From an uncultured Dyadobacter sp. (GTDB lineage Bacteria; Bacteroidota; Bacteroidia; Cytophagales; Spirosomataceae), in contig CALGRQ010000402.1 of NCBI GenBank assembly GCA_937880795.1, positions 1-6,063 of the forward strand: a stretch of DNA of 6,063 bases. The letters are read 5' to 3'. The notes under the pieces were generated by a model, which did not search any database, was not told the DNA's origin, and saw only the letters and a program-made list of their open reading frames with translations. Shown one piece after another: positions 1-5,195 of this stretch (positions within the stretch are counted from its first letter, which is position 1; each line of letters starts with the position of its first letter). Made by a program: the position numbers and the translations under genes.

Positions 1-39
1 GTAAATGTAACATTTCATTGGAATAATTAAATAAATTAA

Positions 40-66
40 GTAACCTTTTTAATATTTTTTGGTTAC
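40..66. repeat. Inverted repeat GTAACC-N15-GGTTAC
   Basis: Perfect 6-base arms at 40-45 and 61-66 are separated by 15 bases made almost wholly of T with two A-containing steps. The arm centres lie 21 bases apart, about two helical turns, which suits a dimeric DNA-binding protein better than an RNA hairpin with such a large loop. It may belong to a gene outside the window on the left. Arms this short can occur by chance in AT-rich DNA, so functional status is uncertain. Confidence 0.4.
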
Positions 67-204
67 AGAAATTTATTTCCCAACACAGCCAAAGATAAAT
101 ATAGGCTTATGTGTTTTTAATCGATTGATTATCAGTAATTTATTGAATGATGGCGGATTGTCAAACCGAAGGTATATTTAGGTTGGGTAATCGTTAAAAT
201 CTCA

Positions 205-240
205 TTAATTTGATCTGAGGAGCGTATAGATTCAAATTAA
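205..240. repeat. Imperfect hairpin with 9-base arms
   Basis: TTAATTTGA at 205-213 pairs exactly with TCAAATTAA at 232-240. The stem can continue with TCT (214-216) against AGA (228-230) if T231 is bulged, leaving an 11-base loop at 217-227 that contains GAGGAG. There is no U-tract on either side, so it is not a standard intrinsic terminator. It lies 19 bases beyond the terminator of the lipoprotein gene. It could be an mRNA-end structure, a regulatory element or chance. Confidence 0.35.
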
Positions 241-258
241 ATGTATGCGTTATGGCAT

Positions 259-289
259 AAAAAAAGGATATCCTGAATGAGGATATCCT
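259..289 (-). terminator. Intrinsic terminator downstream of the lipoprotein gene
   Basis: On the minus strand a 10-base-pair stem (AGGATATCCT at 289-280 and again at 274-265) encloses a 5-base loop (279-275) and is followed by a run of T at 265-259. This is a textbook rho-independent terminator. It sits 21 bases past the stop codon of the lipoprotein gene, and the orientation of the T run fits minus-strand transcription only. Each arm is itself a perfect palindrome, so the site is two copies of one 10-base palindrome. No other strong terminator is visible in the minus-strand block, so it may also end transcripts starting at the peptidase promoter. Confidence 0.88.
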
Positions 290-310
290 AAATATATGAG
301 TCTGGGTAAA

Positions 311-562
311 TTATTGCTTTACAACCGCGCTTGTAGAGCCGCTATATAGTTTTTCCCGGATCGCGTTAACACGCGTTTCTATCTCTGGTTGAGCTGTATA
401 TTTGTTAGCCATTTGTTTAGGCAATGAGTCAGGGCTCACACCGTATACATAAGTGCTATTAGCATTGACATCTTTTTGCTCAATTCGGTTACCCTTTTGA
501 TAGTCACATGAGGATAAAAGAGCCACGCAGGCAACAAACGCTATTACTTTACTAATTTTCAT
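311..562 (-). CDS. Small lipoprotein of unknown function
   Basis: An 83-residue protein with a lipoprotein signal: Lys at 2 and 5, a hydrophobic stretch at about 6-16, and a lipobox Leu-Ser-Ser-Cys at 16-19. Cys19 would therefore be lipidated and the mature protein is about 65 residues. Asp at +2 would mean inner-membrane retention under the E. coli rule, but Bacteroidota sort lipoproteins by other signals, so location is open. The mature part is hydrophilic; its most conserved-looking part is the C-terminal half, with GVSPDSLPKQ (41-50) followed by a charged helical segment ending in AIREKLYSG (67-75). Similar small lipoproteins are, from memory, common in Bacteroidota and uncharacterised; I assign no function. 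The ATG at 562 is supported by the lipobox spacing and by a consensus promoter about 28 bases upstream. An upstream ATG at 578 is out of frame. A strong terminator follows the gene. Confidence 0.85.
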   Translation of the reverse strand: MKISKVIAFVACVALLSSCDYQKGNRIEQKDVNANSTYVYGVSPDSLPKQMANKYTAQPEIETRVNAIREKLYSGSTSAVVKQ

Positions 563-589
563 CTTGATACTGGTTCATAGTAATATGCA

Positions 590-621
590 CAAAAATAGGA
601 GCCTTTTTACGAACCACCAAA
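590..621 (-). promoter_or_regulatory. Bacteroidota-type sigma-A promoter for the lipoprotein gene
   Basis: On the minus strand, TTTG at 621-618 (-33 element) is separated by 20 bases from TATTTTTG at 597-590 (-7 element). This is an exact match to the Bacteroidota consensus TTTG-N(19-21)-TAnnTTTG. Transcription would start near 583, giving a leader of roughly 20 bases before the ATG at 562. It lies in the 75-base gap after the peptidase stop codon, so the lipoprotein can be expressed independently of the peptidase. Confidence 0.75.
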
Positions 622-637
622 TTGTACTGTGTAATTG

Positions 638-2371
638 TTAAATTTTTAATTGTTCCAGTTCATGCTTCACAAAGTGGATCAGTTCGGTGATGTTTCTTTG
701 TGAAAAGTCAAAGGAAATGTTGGCGGCCTGATATATTTCGGTAATTGGCGCAGTGTAACCGAGCTTCAATGCATCCATATATCCTTTTAAGCCGGCTTCT
801 TTATTTTCTCTGTAGTTTTTCCAAACACCAATGGCGCCAAGCTGAGCAATTCCGTATTCTATATAGTAAAAAGGAACTTCATATATATGTAATTGGCGTT
901 GCCACAAGTACTTTCGGAAGTTTTCGAGTCCAGTCCAATCCATGATGCTGTCGGTAAATTCGCTATATATGCGAACCCAGGCATCCGTACGTTCCGAAGC
1001 GGTATGTGTGGGGTTTTCGTAGATCCAATGTTGGAACTTATCCACGGTCGCTACCCACGGCAACGTTTCAATAATGGATTCAAGATGTTGAATTTTGGCT
1101 CTTTTGAGGTCTGCTTCAGTGTCAAAAAACTCATCCCAATAATCCATTGTAATGAGCTCCATGGACATAGACGCAAGTTCAGCCACCTCAGAAGGTGTAT
1201 GTTTGAAAGAATTCAGAGCAAGATCACGGGTTACCAACGAATGTACGGCATGTCCACCTTCGTGTAAAAGGGTAATCATATCGCGTAAGTTGGAGGTCGC
1301 ATTCATGAAAATAAACGGCACGCCAATTTCATCCAAAGGATAGTTATATCCGCCTGGTGCTTTGCCCTTCCGCGATTCCAGATCAAGATGGTTCATTGCT
1401 TTCATCGTACGCAGACAATCGCCCAGGAAAGGGTCTAGTCGGCTGAAACATCTAATGGTTTTATCGAGTAGGTCTGTTCCATTTACAAAAGGTTTCAAAG
1501 GTTCGAGTCCTTTAACATCCACTTTTGTATCCCACGGGCGCAATTGCGTTACGGCCAAGGTTTCTTTACGCTCACGGGCCATTTCGGTGAGCAAGGGAAC
1601 AACGGCTTCTTTAACGGATTTATGAAAATTGAAACAATCTTGAGGGGTATAATCAAAACGCCCCATGGCAGCGAACATATAGTCGCGGTAATTTTCGAAG
1701 CCTGCATTTTTAGCAACTTTATGACGCAAACCAATTAAGGTATTGAGCAATTCGTCCAGATTGGTGTGATCGGCATAGCGTCTTGAATTGATAGCCTGCC
1801 AGGCTTCTTCCCGAGTTGTTCTGTCGGTAGATTGCAGACGGTCAGCCGCTTTTTGCAGGGTCATCTCTTCACCGCCCAAGGTTACAGTCATAGCGCCGGC
1901 AATTGCACCATATTTACGTTCCTCGGTCTGCATTTCCGTAATGACAGGTATATTCTCTTCGCGGAACAAGGCTATCGCTTGCTTCATACCACGAAGTGTA
2001 ATATCGAAACCTTTATCGTTAAGTTCGGTCAGGAAAGGATTATTCACAATTTTTTTATCCAGTTCGTTACCGTACTCCGACAGTTTTGGCTGGATTTCTG
2101 TAATGAAAAACTGGAGAGCATTTATTAAGCCGGTATTTGCGGTATCGCAGGTCTGGCGAATATAGCGCCAGGCAAAGTTTTCAGACAAATATGCTTCCAG
2201 CTCACTTCGGTTTAGAAACCACAGGCGTAGATCATCCACCGAATTAATTTCTCTATTTTTCAGATCTTCAAAAAACGGAAGCAGGTCGTCCCAACTTTTT
2301 AAGTCAAATTCTTCTCCTATAAAAACCCGGGGAGCACGGGTTGGTATGTTTATCGAGTCGTCGGTGATCAT
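638..2371 (-). CDS. M3-family zinc oligoendopeptidase (PepF-related)
   Basis: A 577-residue cytoplasmic metallopeptidase expected to cleave short peptides during peptide turnover. The zinc motif HEGGH is at 370-374: His370 and His374 as ligands and Glu371 as catalytic base. The third ligand is most likely Glu398 in the following SEVAE segment, at the spacing known from thimet oligopeptidase. The C-terminal FYYIEYG segment (501-507) supplies the tyrosines that in this family contact substrate. The N-terminal 200 residues form the helical cap domain typical of the M3B group; there is no signal peptide or membrane segment. Length is close to the usual 550-600. I leave out a gene symbol because M3B contains both true PepF and a related clade that I cannot separate here. 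The ATG at 2371 fits the family N-terminus and lies about 28 bases downstream of a consensus promoter. No terminator is visible before the lipoprotein gene. Confidence 0.95.
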   Translation of the reverse strand: MITDDSINIPTRAPRVFIGEEFDLKSWDDLLPFFEDLKNREINSVDDLRLWFLNRSELEAYLSENFAWRYIRQTCDTANTGLINALQFFITEIQPKLSEYGNELDKKIVNNPFLTELNDKGFDITLRGMKQAIALFREENIPVITEMQTEERKYGAIAGAMTVTLGGEEMTLQKAADRLQSTDRTTREEAWQAINSRRYADHTNLDELLNTLIGLRHKVAKNAGFENYRDYMFAAMGRFDYTPQDCFNFHKSVKEAVVPLLTEMARERKETLAVTQLRPWDTKVDVKGLEPLKPFVNGTDLLDKTIRCFSRLDPFLGDCLRTMKAMNHLDLESRKGKAPGGYNYPLDEIGVPFIFMNATSNLRDMITLLHEGGHAVHSLVTRDLALNSFKHTPSEVAELASMSMELITMDYWDEFFDTEADLKRAKIQHLESIIETLPWVATVDKFQHWIYENPTHTASERTDAWVRIYSEFTDSIMDWTGLENFRKYLWQRQLHIYEVPFYYIEYGIAQLGAIGVWKNYRENKEAGLKGYMDALKLGYTAPITEIYQAANISFDFSQRNITELIHFVKHELEQLKI

Positions 2372-2398
2372 CGTTCGTAATGGGTATTTTTATTGGGC

Positions 2399-2430
2399 CA
2401 AAGTTAAGGTGCAAACCTGAATGCGGCAAA
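2399..2430 (-). promoter_or_regulatory. Bacteroidota-type sigma-A promoter for the oligoendopeptidase
   Basis: On the minus strand, TTTG at 2430-2427 is separated by 20 bases from TAACTTTG at 2406-2399, an exact match to TTTG-N20-TAnnTTTG. The predicted start of transcription is near 2392, about 20 bases before the ATG at 2371. It falls in the 99-base gap after the symporter gene, so the peptidase need not depend on symporter transcription. Element sequence, spacer length and leader length closely match those of the lipoprotein promoter at 590-621. Confidence 0.75.
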
Positions 2431-2470
2431 ATGGATGATGTATAGAGTGGTGAAATAGAGTAGGTATTAA

Positions 2471-3733
2471 TTACCTATTTACCTGAGTTTTGTCGGTTAA
2501 GTTATCCGTAATAATATTCTCTGTGTCGTGTACGTGCGAGAATGCATAGTGCATTTTGTTTCGGTCGAACTCTTTTTCATTGTTGGCAAGCCATATAGTT
2601 GCCACGCCGTTGCCGATAATATTGGTAATGGCCCGGGCCTCGGACATAAACCGGTCTACACCCAGTAAAAGTGCCAGTCCTTCCAGCGGAATTACTTTCA
2701 CGGCGGTTAACGTTGATGCTAAAACCACAAAACCACTGCCGGTTACGCCGGCTGCTCCTTTAGAGGTGATCATTAATATCCCTATAATGGATAAAATTTG
2801 GCCCATCGTTAAATGAACATTGAAAACCTGAGCCAGAAAGATTGTCGCCATGGAGAGGTATATGGTGGTACCGTCGAGGTTAAAGGAATAACCTGCCGGA
2901 ATGACCAGTCCAACCACAGGTTTAGAGCAGCCCATTCGTTCCAGTTTTTCCATGATGGAGGGTAAGGCCGCTTCTGAGGACGAGGTGCCGAGCACGATTA
3001 ACAGTTCTTCTCGAATGTATTTCAGGAAAGCCCAGATTTTGATTTTATACATATTGAGGATTAGTCCCAATACCAGAAAGACGAATATGGCCATGGTCGC
3101 ATATACCGTTACCATGAGCTTGCCCAAGGGAATAAGCGTTGCTATACCATATTTCCCGATGGTGAAGGCCATCCCGCCGAAAGCTCCGATTGGTGCAAAA
3201 AGCATAACCCAGTGCAATGCTTTGAAAACATATTTAGAAACGAAACTGAGCCATTTTATTATCTTATCCTTACCGGAGTATTTACTGAATACTGTACCTA
3301 GTATAAGCGATGCCAGTAGCACCTGTAAGGTGGCGTTATCCAGGAAAAATTGCCACCAGCTAAAATCCTGACTCTTGCTCGCGAAACCAGATATATCTCC
3401 TTTTTGCAGATTATCAGTTACGACGCCATCGCCGGGACGGATGATATTGGCCACCACAATGCCCACAATGAGGGCTAGTGTTGTAACAACTTCAAAATAA
3501 ATCAGTGCTTTGGCACCCACTTTACCAACCTTTTTAAGATCTCCCATTCCGATAATACCCAAGGTGATGGTGAGGAAGATGATAGGATTAATGAAAACCT
3601 TGACAACCTGAATAAAACCCTTTCCCAGAAAGTCCATTTCAACACCCTTTTCGGGGTAATAATGGCCAAGCAAAGCACCGGCGGTAATGGCAGTGAGTAC
3701 CCAAAAAGTAAGGTTGGTAAATAACTTTTTCAA
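2471..3733 (-). CDS. dctA: C4-dicarboxylate:cation symporter, DctA type (DAACS family)
   Basis: A 420-residue inner-membrane secondary transporter of the glutamate/dicarboxylate symporter fold. Transmembrane segments are visible at about 8-27, 44-63, 76-97, 132-150, 175-195 and 203-227. The core follows in order: hairpin 1 with Ser251-Ser-Ser-Glu254, TM7 with NLDGT (285-289), hairpin 2 with SKGAAGVTGSG (324-334), and TM8 with DRFMSEAR (360-367) and Asn371. By alignment to GltPh from memory, Arg367 corresponds to the carboxylate-binding Arg397, while the amino-group-binding Asp394 is Ser364. That favours succinate, fumarate or malate over amino acids. Coupling ion (Na+ or H+) cannot be read off. 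The start is TTG at 3733-3731: the frame is open only back to a stop at 3760-3758, contains no ATG upstream, and residues from 2 onward match the DctA N-terminus. No Shine-Dalgarno or consensus promoter is visible upstream, and no convincing terminator downstream. The polar tail after 382 lies outside the membrane core. Confidence 0.93.
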   Translation of the reverse strand: MKKLFTNLTFWVLTAITAGALLGHYYPEKGVEMDFLGKGFIQVVKVFINPIIFLTITLGIIGMGDLKKVGKVGAKALIYFEVVTTLALIVGIVVANIIRPGDGVVTDNLQKGDISGFASKSQDFSWWQFFLDNATLQVLLASLILGTVFSKYSGKDKIIKWLSFVSKYVFKALHWVMLFAPIGAFGGMAFTIGKYGIATLIPLGKLMVTVYATMAIFVFLVLGLILNMYKIKIWAFLKYIREELLIVLGTSSSEAALPSIMEKLERMGCSKPVVGLVIPAGYSFNLDGTTIYLSMATIFLAQVFNVHLTMGQILSIIGILMITSKGAAGVTGSGFVVLASTLTAVKVIPLEGLALLLGVDRFMSEARAITNIIGNGVATIWLANNEKEFDRNKMHYAFSHVHDTENIITDNLTDKTQVNR

Positions 3734-3875
3734 CGTATGGTAAGGTTTAAGAATAAATTATTCAAGGAATAGTAGATATCAGGTTGAGTGCGTGTTGGGT
3801 ACGGATGTAATTTTTGAAGATACAATAAATAATTCCACGGAACCTAACAGTCCGGGGAAAAGTAAATCTTTGTTA

Positions 3876-3908
3876 TTGTTTATATTTGGTCTAAATAATT
3901 TATATTTG
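3876..3908 (+). promoter_or_regulatory. Probable promoter of the heme-uptake operon
   Basis: TATATTTG at 3901-3908 is an exact -7 element (TAnnTTTG). TTG at 3876-3878 lies 22 bases upstream, within the accepted 17-23 range. Transcription would start near 3914, leaving an unusually long leader of about 69 bases before the ATG at 3983, compared with about 20 at the two promoters of the minus-strand block. A second TATATTTG copy at 3881-3888 lies exactly 20 bases upstream but has no -33 element of its own. The 249-base divergent region 3734-3982 holds no gene. I see no convincing Fur or DtxR-type palindrome in it, although heme uptake is usually iron-repressed. Confidence 0.55.
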
Positions 3909-3982
3909 CCCATCTAGAATCTTTGGCGAAGTAGTTTATCAGGAAAATAATTCATCTCAGGTATTTAATTCATTCGATTAAT

Positions 3983-4330
3983 ATGGAGGATTCGTCTCAC
4001 TCTTTCAGCACGTTAAGGATTTTGAGCCAATCAAAAAGCGGTTATATAGGTCAGTGCAATTGTTGTGATCACTACAATTTTGCATTCGGTAACTTACTGT
4101 TCACTTTTACCGAAGATGGCCTTAGAGGCTTTTATGGCATGCTGCATGAACACAGCCAGTCGCATACACTGGATTCCCCGCTACCGCATGGTCGAAATGT
4201 CGTTTTCCCTTCGCCCATTCCCAATTTCATGTTGTCGTTCACCGAACAAGAATTGGAAGAAGCAAAAGGAATGTTTCAGGAGACATTTTTGGTGCGTGAG
4301 GTAGATAAGATTTTTTTGAGTAAGAAGTAA
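3983..4330 (+). CDS. CxCC-motif protein of unknown function, heme operon leader gene
   Basis: A 115-residue soluble protein with no signal peptide or membrane segment, so presumably cytoplasmic. It has a cysteine cluster Cys25-x-Cys27-Cys28 with His30, then a histidine-rich stretch (His55, His57, His61, His69) within about 45 residues, and a hydrophobic/aromatic strand region between (33-51). The C-terminal third (86-112) looks helical and charged. The Cys/His pattern could bind a metal or heme, but that is inference. From memory it resembles a small uncharacterised Bacteroidota family (Pfam DUF6686); this identification is unverified. It is the first gene of the operon, 21 bases before hmuT, which suggests a role in heme or iron handling such as cytoplasmic heme acceptance or regulation. 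The ATG at 3983 is the only reasonable start: the next Met (53) would remove the cysteine motif. No Shine-Dalgarno is present, as is normal in this phylum. Confidence 0.85.
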   Translation: MEDSSHSFSTLRILSQSKSGYIGQCNCCDHYNFAFGNLLFTFTEDGLRGFYGMLHEHSQSHTLDSPLPHGRNVVFPSPIPNFMLSFTEQELEEAKGMFQETFLVREVDKIFLSKK

Positions 4331-4351
4331 ACAGCCTATATACAGTAGATT

Positions 4352-5194
4352 ATGTTTTTAAGAAAGTCGTTTCAAGTCGTATATATCGCGGTTGTTATTT
4401 GCTTTGGCACGGCCTGCCAGGTGCTGGCTGGAAAGCCGCTTCGTATTGTCTCCGCCAATGGTACGTTAAGTGAAATTGTTTCCGGATTAGGCTTGGAAAA
4501 CCAGTTGGTGGGTGTCGATGTAACGAGTACATATCCGGCTTCGTTAAGCAAAATCCCAAAAATTGGTCATAACCGGACCATTGCCGCCGAAGGTATTATA
4601 GCGCTTAACCCGGATGTTATCATTTATACCAATCAAAGTATGTTGTCGCCAACCCTGGTAAAGCAGTTGAATAGTAGTGGTAAAAAGGTTGTGGAGTTCA
4701 AGCATGAATATACCAAAGAAGGAGTTATAGCGCTTATTCGGGAAGTGGGGGCCTATTTTAACGCAAAACCGCAAGCCGAAAAAATGGTTAAAGCGTTGGA
4801 AGCAGATCTTGGGAAAATTGTAAAGCCAACGTTACCTAAAAAACTGCTATTCATTTATGCAAGAGGAACAGGAACTTTGATGGTGTCGGGCACAGGAACC
4901 GCGCTGGATAAAATGTTTATGCTGACGGGAAATAAAAATGCTGTGCAGGGTTTTACCGAATTTAAACCGTTGACAGCGGAGTCGCTGCTGGCGGCCAATC
5001 CGGATGTTTTGGTATTGTTTTCCAGCGGTCTCGACAGTGTGGAGGGCCCGGAAGGTTTACTGAAAGTGCCGGGTATAGCCAATACCAATGCAGGGAGGAA
5101 CCGTAAAATTGTGGCTATGGATGGGCAGTTACTAACAGGTTTCGGACCGAGATTGGGTAAAGCGGTAATGGAGTTGGCACAAAAGATTAAATGA
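4352..5194 (+). CDS. hmuT: Periplasmic heme-binding protein of a heme ABC transporter
   Basis: A 280-residue class III (siderophore/heme/B12 type) solute-binding protein. Residues 1-26 are a signal peptide with Arg4-Lys5, a hydrophobic core at 9-18 and a likely signal peptidase I site Val-Leu-Ala at 24-26. A Cys at 22 sits in a poor lipobox (Gly-Thr-Ala-Cys), so lipid anchoring is possible but less likely. The mature N-terminal lobe starts with the IVSANGTLSEIV strand-helix and contains TSTYP (58-62). Tyr61 aligns with the axial heme-ligand tyrosine of Yersinia HmuT and Shigella ShuT. The second lobe has the GTGTALDKMFMLTG segment and the C-terminal VAMDG...LTGFGPR signature, both typical of HmuT rather than BtuF or siderophore binders. 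It would receive heme from an outer-membrane receptor and dock on HmuU. The start at 4352 is fixed by the signal peptide. Gene order and spacing show an operon with the CxCC gene and hmuU. Confidence 0.92.
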   Translation: MFLRKSFQVVYIAVVICFGTACQVLAGKPLRIVSANGTLSEIVSGLGLENQLVGVDVTSTYPASLSKIPKIGHNRTIAAEGIIALNPDVIIYTNQSMLSPTLVKQLNSSGKKVVEFKHEYTKEGVIALIREVGAYFNAKPQAEKMVKALEADLGKIVKPTLPKKLLFIYARGTGTLMVSGTGTALDKMFMLTGNKNAVQGFTEFKPLTAESLLAANPDVLVLFSSGLDSVEGPEGLLKVPGIANTNAGRNRKIVAMDGQLLTGFGPRLGKAVMELAQKIK

Positions 5195-5195
5195 T

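Larger units (their letters stand above)
1..258. other. Non-coding left-hand region, no supportable gene
   Basis: AT-rich stretch beyond the terminator of the minus-strand block, with no open reading frame that resembles a protein. The only small frame noted, 16 codons on the plus strand at 147-197, has no ribosome binding site and no recognisable content. It contains two inverted repeats (40-66 and 205-240), listed separately. A TATCTTTG on the minus strand (positions 97 down to 90) matches the -7 consensus TAnnTTTG, but no TTG lies at the proper distance upstream. It might serve a minus-strand gene beginning left of position 1, but that is only a guess. ATGs on the minus strand at 13-11 and 18-16 run off the edge and cannot be judged. 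Confidence 0.6.

Noticed and set aside
90..97. TATCTTTG on the minus strand as a promoter
   Set aside because: It matches the -7 element, but no TTG occurs 17-23 bases upstream and the gene it would serve is outside the window.
147..197. 16-codon plus-strand open frame as a small peptide
   Set aside because: It has no ribosome binding site, recognisable content or promoter; frames of this length are expected by chance.
893..1267. Plus-strand open frame of 124 codons inside the peptidase region
   Set aside because: It lies opposite the peptidase gene, which has full family motifs over its whole length. The predicted protein has no recognisable domain; it is a shadow frame.
2461..2477. Inverted repeat TAGGTA-N5-TACCTA at the symporter stop codon as a terminator
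   Set aside because: The stem is only 6 AT-rich pairs and no T-run follows on the minus strand, so it does not qualify as an intrinsic terminator.
2901..3371. Plus-strand open frame of 156 codons opposite the symporter
   Set aside because: The complementary strand encodes a complete symporter with all signature motifs; this frame has no coherent protein features.
3832..3845. Short palindrome TTCC-AC-GGAA in the divergent region as an operator
   Set aside because: Arms of 4 bases are too short to support a claim without comparative data.
4409..4429. Lipobox around Cys22 of HmuT, making it a lipoprotein
   Set aside because: The sequence before the Cys is Gly-Thr-Ala, lacking the usual Leu/Val/Ile at -3, while a clean signal peptidase I site (Val-Leu-Ala) follows at 24-26. 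It is possible but not preferred.
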